A stretch of 64,000 bases of DNA from Paraglaciecola hydrolytica (lineage in GTDB: Bacteria; Pseudomonadota; Gammaproteobacteria; Enterobacterales; Alteromonadaceae). Below are positions 9,214 through 17,878 of this stretch, one piece after another. Position numbers and translations under genes: made by a program. The stretch spans positions 2,333 through 66,332 of the forward strand of contig NZ_LSNE01000011.1 in the NCBI RefSeq assembly GCF_001565895.1, given 5' to 3'. The notes beneath the pieces are model-generated. The model was not told the DNA's origin. It ran no database searches and was given only the letters and a program-made list of their open reading frames with translations. Positions within the stretch are counted from its first letter, which is position 1. The number at the start of each line of letters is the position of its first letter.

Positions 9214-10386
9214 TTAGTTAAAAGCGACTTTTAGCGTTAGGTTAATACTATTGGATTTATAATCGGCAAGTACGTTAGTCGAGTCACGATCTTCATAACT
9301 ATAATTAACACCAACGTCCACCCAATGTAAGGCGCTATAAATTAGGCCAATTTGAGTACGCAAACGTTTATCTTGGCGTGTGCCACCAAATACCCCATCG
9401 TCTTTGGCGTAATAAACTTGGCCATCTAGTTTTAATAATTCGGTTAAACCATGTTTGCCAGCAATGCTGTAACTGGTACGTAAAAAGCCGCCTGCACCTG
9501 CTAAAGACGAATCTAAACTTTCACGTTTTGCCGCTAAATTAATCGTGGTAAAGGTATTAGGGGTGTAATCAATGCTGGCCTCGTAAGCTAAACCATCAAT
9601 ATCATTTAAGGTATCTAGCTTATAATTACGGTCTTGATAACCGACCTTTACTGTACCTTCTAACTGGTTGGTTAAAGCCCATTCAATACCCGCCTGGTAA
9701 CGCACATATTCATTGTCTAAATCAATAAAACCGGCATCGGGGTTGTAACTATAATCTTGATATACCACCTCGGCCAATACTCGAGTGCGCGGTGCAATAC
9801 GGTAATAAAAAGCTAAAGATGCTAGGTCACGATCATGGCTGCGAAACTCTTGATCGTTATTGTCATATTCTTTGTCGCTGTGGCCTAAACCCAATACAAT
9901 CTGGCCAAAGCTATCGTCACGGCCATAAGCTAAACGTGCGTTAATGTCTGTTTGGGTAAAGTGGTTAAATTCAGTCAGGTTAGTAAAAATATTACTGATG
10001 TCGCCAAAATCTTCATGTTTATCCAGATAGCGTAAATCAAAACGAGAAGTTAAACGGTTGGAGTGATCAAGATCGGCACGCACCAATATATCGTGGTCGG
10101 TATAATCTACGTCGCCATTGTCGGCATATTTAGCGTATTCACCTTTGTAAACCGCTGCAAAACGTTGTTTACCCAGTATGCCGGCTAAGGTAAGTTCTGG
10201 CGCTACCACTAAACTGGTATCACTTTGGGCAAAGTCATCGGCAGTGCGTAATATGTTGTCGTCGTAAGTTAAACGCGAATCTACTGCGGCAGAAAAGCCG
10301 GCTTCTTGTGCCAAAGCCTGATGAGATAACAAGGTGCTGGCACTTACTATGCCGGATACCAAAAGCCATTTTTTTATTTTGATCAT
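9214..10386 (-). CDS. Outer-membrane beta-barrel protein of EPS locus (EpsL-like)
   Basis: The protein has a cleavable signal (KKWLLVSGIVSASTLLSHQALAQ), then repeated amphipathic beta-strands with alternating aromatic residues, ending in a phenylalanine-containing C-terminal strand (LTLKVAFN), the usual barrel-assembly signature. Proteins of this size between export proteins and small membrane proteins in EPS loci belong to the EpsL/beta-barrel group proposed to help export. The second ATG (10386) is preferred because AAAGGG lies 8 nt upstream; the first ATG (10392) overlaps the upstream gene by 10 nt. The family name is inferred from architecture and neighbours. Confidence 0.75.
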   Translation of the reverse strand: MIKIKKWLLVSGIVSASTLLSHQALAQEAGFSAAVDSRLTYDDNILRTADDFAQSDTSLVVAPELTLAGILGKQRFAAVYKGEYAKYADNGDVDYTDHDILVRADLDHSNRLTSRFDLRYLDKHEDFGDISNIFTNLTEFNHFTQTDINARLAYGRDDSFGQIVLGLGHSDKEYDNNDQEFRSHDRDLASLAFYYRIAPRTRVLAEVVYQDYSYNPDAGFIDLDNEYVRYQAGIEWALTNQLEGTVKVGYQDRNYKLDTLNDIDGLAYEASIDYTPNTFTTINLAAKRESLDSSLAGAGGFLRTSYSIAGKHGLTELLKLDGQVYYAKDDGVFGGTRQDKRLRTQIGLIYSALHWVDVGVNYSYEDRDSTNVLADYKSNSINLTLKVAFN

Positions 10387-10799
10387 GTCCATAACCCTTT
10401 AAACCAAGTCCAAATTCCGAAAGAAAACCCTTTAAAAATATCTATGCCCAGTGCGGATTTAAGTAAATACAACACGAGGATGCCAAACAAAACTGAAACG
10501 GTAATAAATAAAGTAACAAACAGCGCTAAGGTTAATGCAGAGATAAGTTGCTCTCTACGAGATAAATCACGATGGTTGCGGCCCATTAAAAATACGTAGT
10601 AAATCTTACTACGTACAAATGGCACAGGAAATGTACCTCTGAAATCGACCTTATGTTTGCCCCATTGCCGGGCACCAATAGCCAATTTCAAATGCATTAA
10701 TTGTGTATCTGTAAAGCTATTTGCTACAGCATCAGGCATGCGACTTAACAGATTTTTAATTGCAACTTCGTCTTTTATCTTTGAATTTTGTGTTTCCAT
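10383..10799 (-). CDS. Small membrane protein of EPS operon, function unknown
   Basis: The 138-residue protein has a soluble N-terminal half (about 1-80, with a conserved-looking MGRNHRDLSRRE segment) and one or two hydrophobic helices near 87-117. It overlaps the beta-barrel gene and is the first gene of the - strand EPS operon, so it probably lies nearest the promoter in 10800-11244. I do not recognise a characterised function. A role in assembly or regulation of EPS export is inferred only from position. Confidence 0.65.
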   Translation of the reverse strand: METQNSKIKDEVAIKNLLSRMPDAVANSFTDTQLMHLKLAIGARQWGKHKVDFRGTFPVPFVRSKIYYVFLMGRNHRDLSRREQLISALTLALFVTLFITVSVLFGILVLYLLKSALGIDIFKGFSFGIWTWFKGLWT

Positions 10800-11244
10800 T
10801 CAACTAACCCTAAGCCGTACTGATAATATTTTATGACTTTAAATTATCAGAATCTTTCCATTCACAGACGTTTTTGCAAGGCCTTTTATACTACCTTACA
10901 TTTATTGTGCCGAAAACGCATTTAGCCAAAATAAGCTTAGTTATGCCCTTAACTTTAAATTACAAACCAGCGTAGTATTGATTTTGCTACATTTGCTTAA
11001 AAATCAATGCACCAAATGAATACTGTATGCGGTAAAATAGTGCAAATTTTGCGCGGCAGGTTATCGCAAAGGGACGATGAAAAGTAGCTTGTCATTAAAA
11101 ATTAATACTAATTTGCCTGTCCTCACTTAATATACGCATAATTATGGATTTTATTGGTTTCAAGTGTTTAGCTTGGCGTGAACTTTGATTAGACTTATGC
11201 GCTGGGTAATTTTTGATAACAATGTTCGTGTGTAGGGAAGTTTC
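10800..11244. promoter_or_regulatory. Divergent intergenic region between EPS operon and rmlB
   Basis: This 445-nt gap separates two divergently read operons and must hold their promoters. It is AT-rich, without the CACAGAG or CTAG repeats that fill neighbouring gaps. I see no clear operator, riboswitch or small gene. The open frame on the - strand (11095-11301) overlaps the rmlB start and is rejected. Confidence 0.5.
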
Positions 11245-12327
11245 ATGAAAATTTTGGTAACAGGTGGCGCTGGTTTTATTGGTAGTGCGGTAGTTAGGCA
11301 TATTTTAGCCTCGTCGAACGACAGTGTTGTTAATGTGGATAAACTGACTTATGCGGGTAATAAAGAGTCTATCCCTAGTGAATTGCAGTCTGAACGTTAT
11401 GTTTTTGAACAAGTCGATATTTGTGATGCCCTAGAAGTGAAACGGGTATTTGAGCAACACCAGCCCGACGCGGTGATGCATTTGGCGGCTGAGTCACATG
11501 TTGATCGCTCGATTGATGGCCCAGGGGAATTTATTCAAACCAACGTGGTGGGTACTTATACTATATTGGATGCGGCCCGAGCCTATTGGCAAAACCTAAC
11601 AGGCGATAAAAAAGCAGGCTTTATTTTTCATCATATTTCGACCGATGAAGTGTATGGTGATTTACCTCACCCCAATGAGCACCCAGCTGGCACAGAATTA
11701 CCTTTATTTACCGAAGAAACGCCTTATGCACCGAGTTCGCCTTATTCATCAAGCAAGGCTAGTTCGGACCATTTAGTGCGCGCATGGCAACGTACTTATG
11801 GTTTGCCCACTGTAATCACCAATTGCTCAAATAATTATGGCCCTTATCATTTTCCTGAAAAACTGGTGCCACATATTATTTTGAATGCCTTAGCGGGCAA
11901 GGCATTACCTGTATATGGTGACGGCAGCCAAATTAGAGATTGGTTGTTTGTAGAAGATCATGCCCGTGCCTTATATGTGGTGGTTAAGTCAGGCAAGATT
12001 GGCGAAACCTATAACATTGGTGGGCACAACGAAAAACGTAATTTGCAGGTAGTAGAAACCATTTGTGATTTGCTCAATGAACTGGCACCTAATAAACCTG
12101 AGGGCATAAATGATTATCGTGAGTTGGTAACGTTTGTGAAAGACCGCCCCGGCCACGACGCACGTTACGCCATTGATGCCAGCAAAATTCAACGTGAATT
12201 AGGTTGGGCACCACTCGAAACCTTTGAGTCGGGTATTCGTAAAACCGTATTGTGGTATTTAAACAATCAAGACTGGTGGCAACGTGTATTAAGCGGTGCG
12301 TATAAGTTAGATAGATTAGGCGCTTGA
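11245..12327 (+). CDS. rmlB: dTDP-glucose 4,6-dehydratase
   Basis: A 360-residue extended short-chain dehydrogenase/reductase. The NAD-binding GGAGFIG motif is at 7-13, the STDEVYG motif at 132-138, and the catalytic YSSSK (Y167, K171) follows. It converts dTDP-glucose to dTDP-4-keto-6-deoxyglucose, step two of dTDP-L-rhamnose synthesis. It heads the rml group, but the other genes follow only after repeat-filled gaps of 0.56-0.7 kb instead of directly. The TGA stop directly abuts an AGCAG/CTAG repeat. Confidence 0.96.
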   Translation: MKILVTGGAGFIGSAVVRHILASSNDSVVNVDKLTYAGNKESIPSELQSERYVFEQVDICDALEVKRVFEQHQPDAVMHLAAESHVDRSIDGPGEFIQTNVVGTYTILDAARAYWQNLTGDKKAGFIFHHISTDEVYGDLPHPNEHPAGTELPLFTEETPYAPSSPYSSSKASSDHLVRAWQRTYGLPTVITNCSNNYGPYHFPEKLVPHIILNALAGKALPVYGDGSQIRDWLFVEDHARALYVVVKSGKIGETYNIGGHNEKRNLQVVETICDLLNELAPNKPEGINDYRELVTFVKDRPGHDARYAIDASKIQRELGWAPLETFESGIRKTVLWYLNNQDWWQRVLSGAYKLDRLGA

Positions 12328-12891
12328 GAGCAGATACTAGTGACTAGATGCTAGAAACTAGTAAAAGCCAGAGCAAGAGCTTTTTACCACAGAGTGCACA
12401 GAGAAAGCTGAGGTTAAGAAAAAGCAAAAGATAAACGGCGTTGAACCACAGAGATCACAGAGTACACGGAGGAAAAGACAAAGCGCTATTGGTTAAGAAT
12501 AAGACCTTAATGTCTTTCACTGCGTCATTCCGGTGGTCTTTTGAGCCGGAATTTGGTTGTTTTATTCATTAATGGATTCCTGCTAAAAGCATGCAGGAAT
12601 GACGATCGATAGAGCAGGGTCAATATTAGTGGCTGCAGTGACGATATATAGACTTGGTTTGATTTTCTTACCACCCAGGTTTTTGCTGTTCTCTGTGTAG
12701 CGTAGCCTCTGTGGTTCAAGTGTCTTTTGATGTGGCTTTCGGCGTAGCCGCTCCAAATTGCTTTTACTCGGTGACCTCTGTGGTGAATAGCTTTATCGTT
12801 TGTTGTTGCTGTAGTTTTTACTAGCCACTAGCCACTAGCCACTAGCATCTAGTCACTATTTACTGATTTTGTAATTTAATAAGGAAGGGAA
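12328..12891. repeat. Nested repeat block between rmlB and rmlA
   Basis: From left to right: CTAG heptads right after the rmlB stop (about 12330-12362), forward ACCACAGAG units (12386, 12444), the 82-bp hairpin element (12523-12604), the reverse CTCTGTG...CTCTGTGG unit (about 12692-12717), another reverse unit near 12774, then CTAGCCA heptads (about 12820-12850). The outer repeats face each other and the 82-bp element sits in their loop. No gene is supported; the 64-codon frame at 12525 is repeat sequence. Confidence 0.85.
12523..12604. repeat. 82-bp hairpin element, copy 1
   Basis: It begins CGTCATTCCGG and ends GCAGGAATGACG, so the termini CGTCATTCC and GGAATGACG are inverted repeats. An internal CCGG...CCGG hairpin surrounds TGGTCTTTTGAG. 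The same element recurs at 14190, 16237, 16832 and 41018. The REP/MITE-like nature is inferred from short size, terminal inversion and lack of coding potential. Confidence 0.85.
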
Positions 12892-13773
12892 ATGGCAAAG
12901 TATAAGGGTATTATTTTAGCTGGTGGATCGGGTTCTCGTTTGCATCCCATCACTCAGGGTACATCAAAGCAGTTGTTACCTATTTACGATAAACCGATGA
13001 TTTATTATCCCTTGTCGGTCTTAATGTTGGCAGGTATTCGCGACGTATTAATTATTACCACACCAGAAGATCAAGCCAACTTTATGAAGTTGTTGGGCGA
13101 TGGTAGTGCCTATGGCATTGCGATTTCATACGCGATTCAGCCGACTCCCGATGGTTTGGCTCAAGCCTTTATCATTGGCGAAGAATTTATCGGTAGTGAC
13201 AATGTGGCCTTGGTTTTGGGCGACAACATTTTTTATGGTCAGCATTTCTCTGACTACCTTAAAGATGCCACTAAAGTTGAAACTGGTGCCACGGTATTTG
13301 GTTATCACGTCAATGATCCAGAGCGTTTTGGGGTAGTTGATTTTGATGAACACGGCAAAGCCATTAGCATTGAAGAAAAACCGGCTAAAGCTAAATCCAA
13401 TTATGCGGTGACTGGCCTGTATTTTTATGACAACCAAGTGGTAGAAATTGCAAAAAATATCAAACCATCACATCGCGGTGAATTAGAAATTACCGACGTT
13501 AACTTGGCTTATATGCAAAAGGGTATGTTAAACGTATCGTTGTTAGGTCGTGGATTTGCCTGGTTAGATACCGGCACTCATGATTCGCTACTAGAAGCGG
13601 GACAATTTGTACAAACCGTTGAACACCGCCAAGGTTTAAAAGTAGCTTGTTTAGAAGAAATCGCTTATCGCCAAAAATGGATCAACACTGAGCAATTAAT
13701 AAAACGCGGCGAAGGTTTGGCCAAAACGGGTTACGGCCAATATTTGCTTAAAGTAGCTGATGGATATAAGTAG
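12892..13773 (+). CDS. rmlA: Glucose-1-phosphate thymidylyltransferase
   Basis: The 293-residue protein opens with the nucleotidyltransferase motif GGSGSRLHP (11-19) followed by [13 protein letters not shown], where K26 is the usual phosphate-binding lysine. The full length and the later GDNIFYG and [12 protein letters not shown] motifs are typical. It makes dTDP-glucose, the first committed step of dTDP-L-rhamnose synthesis. AAGGAAGGG lies just upstream of the ATG. The TAG stop is followed within about 10 nt by AGCAGACAA nonamer repeats. Confidence 0.96.
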   Translation: MAKYKGIILAGGSGSRLHPITQGTSKQLLPIYDKPMIYYPLSVLMLAGIRDVLIITTPEDQANFMKLLGDGSAYGIAISYAIQPTPDGLAQAFIIGEEFIGSDNVALVLGDNIFYGQHFSDYLKDATKVETGATVFGYHVNDPERFGVVDFDEHGKAISIEEKPAKAKSNYAVTGLYFYDNQVVEIAKNIKPSHRGELEITDVNLAYMQKGMLNVSLLGRGFAWLDTGTHDSLLEAGQFVQTVEHRQGLKVACLEEIAYRQKWINTEQLIKRGEGLAKTGYGQYLLKVADGYK

Positions 13774-13778
13774 CTTAA

Positions 13779-13939
13779 GAGCAGACAAAGCAGACAAAGC
13801 AGACAAAGCAGAATAAGCAGACAAAGCAGAATAAGCAGACAAAGCAGAATAAGCAGACAAAGCAGAATAAGCAGAATAAGCAGAATAAGCAGATAAGAGC
13901 AGACAAAGCAGAATAAGCAGAATAAGCAGATAAGAGCAG
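13779..13939. repeat. Tandem nonamer array AGCAGACAA/AGCAGAATA
   Basis: About 17 imperfect 9-bp units of two alternating types run head to tail directly after the rmlA stop, ending in AGATAAGAGCAG. The same nonamer appears at 26215-26280, after rmlD, and as coding sequence inside the gene at 49446-49799. Purine bias and short period suggest expansion by slippage. Confidence 0.9.
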
Positions 13940-14027
13940 TGACTAGAAACTAGTTAAGCGCAAAAGACAAAAGTGGTTTTACCACAGAGTTCACAGAGAA
14001 AAAAGTATAGATGGGTAAGACAACAAA

Positions 14028-14090
14028 GTAGGAGCTGCTTTAGCTGCGAATCTTTTAAAAAAGAGCTTCGGGACTAAAGTCCCTCCTACA
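14028..14090. repeat. REP-like double hairpin element
   Basis: It starts GTAGGAGCTGCTTTAGCTGCG and ends GGGACTAAAGTCCCTCCTAC. GGGACT/AGTCCC form a stem at about 14070-14083, and TAGGAG/CTCCTA are terminal inverted repeats. Degenerate relatives appear near 16970-16990 and 26336-26362. The layout resembles REP-type intergenic palindromes of gammaproteobacteria. Confidence 0.7.
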
Positions 14091-14189
14091 GTCTGGAAGA
14101 TCCATTTGAACCACTAAGGTCACAGAGAACACGGAGGAAAAGACAAAGAATGGTGTTGGTTAAGAATAAGACCTTAGTGTCTTTCACTG

Positions 14190-14271
14190 CGTCATTCCGG
14201 TGGTCTTTTTAGCCGGAATCGGGTTGTTTTAGTCACTAGTGGATTCCTGCTAAAAACATGCAGGAATGACG
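14190..14271. repeat. 82-bp hairpin element, copy 2
   Basis: Starts CGTCATTCCGG, contains the TAGCCGGAATC arm, ends GCAGGAATGACG. It matches copy 1 throughout with a few substitutions (TTTTTAG for TTTTGAG; AAAAACATG for AAAAGCATG). Confidence 0.85.
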
Positions 14272-14482
14272 TTAGGTAGAACAGGGATGATGATATTAGT
14301 GGCTGCAGTGACGATATGTAGACTTGGTTTGAAAGCAGCAAAGTCTGTTTTCTTAACACCCTGTTTTTTGCTGTTCTCTGTGCCGCACAGCCTCTATGGT
14401 AAGATGCTTTTACTGCTATTATCTGCTTATTCTGCATTGTCTGATTAATCTGTCTTTACTGTTTTTAAAATAAAGGTAAACA

Positions 14483-15031
14483 ATGAACGTTATTAAAACC
14501 AAGTTAAACGATGTATTGATATTTGAGCCCAAGGTATTTGGTGATGAGCGCGGGTTTTTTATGGAAACCTACCGCAGTGATTTTTTTACAGAGCAAACGG
14601 GTTCATTGCCTTTAGTGCAGGATAATCACAGCAAATCGGCTCAAGGTATTTTGCGTGGTTTGCATTATCAACTTGAACATACTCAAGGTAAATTAGTGCG
14701 AGTAGTGCAGGGCTCTGTCTTTGACGTAGCGGTTGATTTACGCCAATCATCAACAACCTTTGGTCAGTGGTTTGGCATTGAATTATCAGCACAAAACAAT
14801 CGTCAATTATGGGTGCCACCCGGTTTTGCTCATGGATTTTATGTCACTAGTGAAACGGCTGAGTTTGTTTATAAATGCAGCGATTATTATCATCCACAAT
14901 CTGAAGTGGCAATTAAGTGGGATGACCCAAGTTTAAGTATTGAGTGGCCCTTAGTTGATGGAAAACAACCCAATTTGTCGGCTAAAGATATCGCGGGCAC
15001 GGCGTTTGCCGATGCGCCTAAGTTTAAGTAG
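14483..15031 (+). CDS. rmlC: dTDP-4-dehydrorhamnose 3,5-epimerase
   Basis: The 182-residue cupin has the family motifs DERGFFMETY (21-30), RGLHYQ (58-63, with catalytic H61) and DVAVDLRQSS (81-90). It epimerises dTDP-4-keto-6-deoxyglucose at C3 and C5, step three of rhamnose nucleotide synthesis. Length is normal. AAAGG precedes the ATG. rmlD follows 11 nt later, so these two are co-transcribed, while rmlA is about 0.7 kb away behind repeats. Confidence 0.96.
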   Translation: MNVIKTKLNDVLIFEPKVFGDERGFFMETYRSDFFTEQTGSLPLVQDNHSKSAQGILRGLHYQLEHTQGKLVRVVQGSVFDVAVDLRQSSTTFGQWFGIELSAQNNRQLWVPPGFAHGFYVTSETAEFVYKCSDYYHPQSEVAIKWDDPSLSIEWPLVDGKQPNLSAKDIAGTAFADAPKFK

Positions 15032-15042
15032 AGACTCATTTA

Positions 15043-15918
15043 ATGAAAGTATTAGTTACGGGTAAAGGTGGGCAACTTGCCTGGGAATTAGCTCAACATT
15101 GCCCTGCAAATATTGAGCTTGTGCTGTTGGGCCGGGCTGAGCTAGATATAAGTGATGCTACTGCGGTCAAGCAAATTATTGCCCTGCATAAGCCTGATGT
15201 TGTGATCAACGCCGCCGCTTACACTGCGGTGGATAAAGCCGAAACCGATCAAACGACTGCCTATGCAGTTAACGAAAAAGGCGCTACTTACATTGCACAA
15301 GCTTGCAAAACCAACAATTGCCGATTGTTACATGTTTCCACAGATTTTGTATTTGATGGCAGCAAAACCACTCCCTATCAGACCGATGACCTAACCAATC
15401 CACTGAGTGTTTATGGGGCCTCAAAACTGGCGGGTGATCTGGCTGTACAAACAATTTTGCCAGATTCAGTGATAGTAAGGACTGCCTGGGTTTATTCGGT
15501 TCATGGTAATAATTTTGTCAAAACTATGCTGCGTTTTATGGCCGAAAAACCCCAACTGGGCATTGTTTACGATCAAGTTGGTACACCGACTTGGGCGGCA
15601 GGTTTAGCTCGTTGGTTATGGGCTGTTGCAGCTCAACCCGCAGTAAGTGGAGTTTTTCACTGGACCGATGCAGGTGTAGCGTCGTGGTATGACTTTGCGA
15701 TGGCGATTCAGGAGCTTGGTTTAGAAAAAGGCTTGCTGACCGAGAAGATCCCGGTTCGCCCAATACCTTGCAGTGCTTATCCTACACCGGCAAAACGTCC
15801 CAGTTTTTCAGTTATTGATAAAACTACTGCAGAGGCATCAGTGAATATGCAAACGATCCATTGGCGTACTCAGCTTGCAAATATGTTGGATGAGCTTAAG
15901 AGCAGACAAGAGCAGTAA
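15043..15918 (+). CDS. rmlD: dTDP-4-dehydrorhamnose reductase
   Basis: The 291-residue reductase shows GKGGQLA (7-13, NADPH-binding), NAAAYTAVDKAE (56-67), STDFVFDG (99-106) and catalytic YGASK (Y124, K128). It reduces the 4-keto group to give dTDP-L-rhamnose. Its last residues (KSRQEQ) are written by AGCAG-type repeat sequence, so the native C-terminus was probably replaced or extended when repeats inserted at the 3' end. CTAG heptads follow the stop immediately. Confidence 0.95.
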   Translation: MKVLVTGKGGQLAWELAQHCPANIELVLLGRAELDISDATAVKQIIALHKPDVVINAAAYTAVDKAETDQTTAYAVNEKGATYIAQACKTNNCRLLHVSTDFVFDGSKTTPYQTDDLTNPLSVYGASKLAGDLAVQTILPDSVIVRTAWVYSVHGNNFVKTMLRFMAEKPQLGIVYDQVGTPTWAAGLARWLWAVAAQPAVSGVFHWTDAGVASWYDFAMAIQELGLEKGLLTEKIPVRPIPCSAYPTPAKRPSFSVIDKTTAEASVNMQTIHWRTQLANMLDELKSRQEQ

Positions 15919-16236
15919 ATAGATACTAGCGACTAGATACTAGTTAAAAGCAAAAGATAAGGGCTTTTCACCACAGAGTTCACGGAGAAATCTGAGGAAA
16001 AGCGGGATATTGGTTAAGATGTACAGCAGAAACTAGAATCTAGCGAAAGCAAAGTATTATATTGGGTAAGATAATATATTGTGTTTTTTAAACTATTTTC
16101 TTAAAACCAAGTCTTTTGCTGTTCTCTGTGTTGCGCAGCCTCTGTGGTGAGATGCCTTTAGATCTTTTGCTGTTCTATGTGTTGCGCAGCCTCTGCGGTT
16201 AGATGTCTTTAGATCTTTTGCTGTGGTTTGGCCCTT

Positions 16237-16318
16237 CGTCATTCCGGTGGTCTTTTTAGCCGGAATCGGATTGATTTAGTTGCTAGTGGATTCCAGCTAA
16301 AAGCATGCAGGAATGACG
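16237..16318. repeat. 82-bp hairpin element, copy 3
   Basis: CGTCATTCCGG start and GCAGGAATGACG end. It differs from copy 1 mainly in ATTCCAGC for ATTCCTGC. It lies in the loop between opposed CACAGAG units. Confidence 0.85.
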
Positions 16319-16831
16319 ATAGATAGAGCAGGGTCGATTTTAGTGGCTGGAGTGACGATATATAGACTTGGTTTGAAATCAGCAGTAGGGGTAGTTAAAA
16401 ATCTATTTTCTTAACACCCAGGTTTTTGCTGTTCTCTGTGTTGCGTAGCCTCTGTGGTTAGATGCCTTTAGATTTGTTGCTGTGGTTTTGCCCTTAGTCA
16501 TTCCGGTGGTCTTTTGAGCCGGAATCGGTTTGATTTACTTGCTGACCTCTGTGTTGAATAGTAACTAGATAAAAGCAAAAGATAAGGGCTTTTCACCACA
16601 GAGTTCACGGAGAAATCTGAGGAAAAGCGGGATATTGGTTAAGATGTACAGCAGAAATTAGATGCTAGAAACTAGAAACTAGAATCTAGCCAAAGCAACG
16701 TATTATATTGGGTAAGATAATATATTGTGTTTTTTAAACTATTTTCTTAACACCCAGGTTTTTGCTGTTCTCTGTGTTGCGTAGCCTCTTTGGTTAGATG
16801 CCTTTCGATCTTTTGCTGTGGTTTGGCCCTT

Positions 16832-16913
16832 CGTCATTCCGGTGGTCTTTTGAGCCGGAATCGGTTTGATTTAGTTGCTAGTGGATTCCTGCTAAAAGCA
16901 TGCAGGAATGACG
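16832..16913. repeat. 82-bp hairpin element, copy 4
   Basis: Full-length copy with the same termini. A truncated relative, retaining only the left hairpin, starts near 16497. Confidence 0.85.
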
Positions 16914-17113
16914 AACGATAGAGCAGACTTCAGCCGGGAAGCTTTGCTTTATGTTTTATAGTTGTTCTGCCCTAAAGGACCTCCTACAGTGTTGTTTTTG
17001 GCATCGACGGGCTTTTTTTGGTGACCTCTGTGGTAAATAGCTTTATCTCTTGCTGTGGCCTTGGCTTTACACTATTTACTAGCATCTAGCATCTAGCATC
17101 TAGCATCTGCTTT

Positions 17114-17584
17114 TTAAACTAAATTTTTAACTATGTCAGCATCTTGATTTTCGCCTGCTTGAAGGCGTTTGAGTTCAACGTAGCGACTGGTCTCTTCTGC
17201 TGAATCATTAATTATATGGTTGTTGACCACCAGCCAGCAGTGGGCGGCGAATTTACCTTGTTCTTTTTTCACTCCAATACTCAGTTGGCTATTGATATGG
17301 TGAAGATGCAAGAGCTGTTTTTGCACCATGCAGCGGCGTAAACAGTTTATTTTAACAAAATGATGGCGTGCTGCTTTTTCGATGAGATTGACTATTTGCA
17401 TCGCGGGTAAATGAATATTGGGCTGTGTTTGAATATCAGCGTGGGAGCTCAGCGACTTGCTCCACCAACGATAAGGCAAATAAGAGATTTTTACATGCCA
17501 CACTATAAACAGCAGCCAAGCCAAACACACCAACATTTGCTGTTTAAGGCTCAACTTAAATAGCTGTTTAAGTGGCGAGTTCAT
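17114..17584 (-). CDS. Lasso peptide maturation protease (B2, transglutaminase-like)
   Basis: The 156-residue protein matches the lasso B2 family: a papain/transglutaminase fold with NCLRRCMVQKQLL giving Cys81, then LSIGVKK, FAAHCWL giving His115, and IIND giving Asp127, a full Cys-His-Asp triad in normal order. An N-terminal hydrophobic stretch (about 17-30) may anchor it. It should remove the leader peptide of the precursor encoded at 22621-22776. It lies 5 nt after the B1-like gene, last in a - strand operon. CTAG repeats follow its stop codon directly. Confidence 0.88.
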   Translation of the reverse strand: MNSPLKQLFKLSLKQQMLVCLAWLLFIVWHVKISYLPYRWWSKSLSSHADIQTQPNIHLPAMQIVNLIEKAARHHFVKINCLRRCMVQKQLLHLHHINSQLSIGVKKEQGKFAAHCWLVVNNHIINDSAEETSRYVELKRLQAGENQDADIVKNLV

Positions 17585-17589
17585 TATCT

Positions 17590-17844
17590 TTATTTCGCTA
17601 AGCCTACTTGTGCTAGTTGGGTAAGTAGGGCGTTTAGATCTTGCTCTACTACCGCTGTATCCACCGCATATTCTGCGCTAATGTGTGTCGCGATCTGTTG
17701 ATGAGACTGGCCGGCTTGCAATTTTTCTAACATCAAGGCTCCCATGTTATTTAAAGTAAAATAGTCACCTGATTGGGGTTCTAAGATCACCAGTTCATCA
17801 ACCACTTTTTGGATCAATAATCCCTCTTTTAGTACCAGTTGCAT
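17590..17844 (-). CDS. Lasso peptide leader-recognition protein (B1, PqqD-like RRE)
   Basis: The 84-residue protein is a stand-alone RiPP recognition element. It has the PqqD-like pattern of three N-terminal beta-strands (LVLKEGLLIQKVVDELVILEPQSGDYFTLN) followed by helices (GALMLEKLQ, IATHISAEYAVD, DLNALLTQLAQVGL). B1 proteins bind the leader of the precursor and present it to the B2 protease. A GGAAGAG sequence lies upstream. It sits between the exporter (34-nt gap) and B2 (5-nt gap), the usual split B1/B2 arrangement. Confidence 0.88.
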   Translation of the reverse strand: MQLVLKEGLLIQKVVDELVILEPQSGDYFTLNNMGALMLEKLQAGQSHQQIATHISAEYAVDTAVVEQDLNALLTQLAQVGLAK

Positions 17845-17878
17845 CTCTTCCTCCTTGGTTTGTAGTTGAATATTATGT

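Larger units (their letters stand above)
13774..14482. repeat. Nested repeat block between rmlA and rmlC
   Basis: It contains a tandem array of AGCAGACAA/AGCAGAATA nonamers, a forward ACCACAGAG unit at 13980, a GTAGGAG...CTCCTAC hairpin element (14028-14090), another forward unit near 14113, the 82-bp element at 14190-14271 and a reverse CTCTGTG unit near 14375. Flanks of the 82-bp element (GGTTAAGAATAAGACCTTA before it, AGTGGCTGCAGTGACGATAT after it) also match the rmlB-rmlA block, so a segment of several hundred bp was duplicated. No gene is supported; the frames at 14192 and 14266 are repeat sequence. Confidence 0.85.
15919..17113. repeat. 1.2-kb nested repeat block between rmlD and the lasso cluster
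   Basis: The block holds CTAG heptads at both ends, forward ACCACAGAG units (15971, 16596), several reverse CTCTGTG...CTCTG units, two full 82-bp elements (16237, 16832) and a truncated one near 16497. About 150 bp starting at 15946 (AAAAGCAAAAGATAAGGGC) recur nearly identically from 16571. The second copy carries two or three more CTAG heptads than the first. No gene is supported anywhere in this stretch. Confidence 0.88.

Noticed and set aside
12525-12719. 64-codon open frame on - strand
   Set aside because: It is made entirely of the 82-bp element and CACAGAG repeats; the same frame recurs at 14192-14437, so it reflects repeat copies.
13779-13939. Possible CRISPR array
   Set aside because: Units are 9 bp, tandem and without unique spacers, so this is a simple tandem repeat.
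14192-14437. 81-codon open frame on - strand
   Set aside because: Same repeat-derived sequence as at 12525; no ribosome site or protein-like composition.
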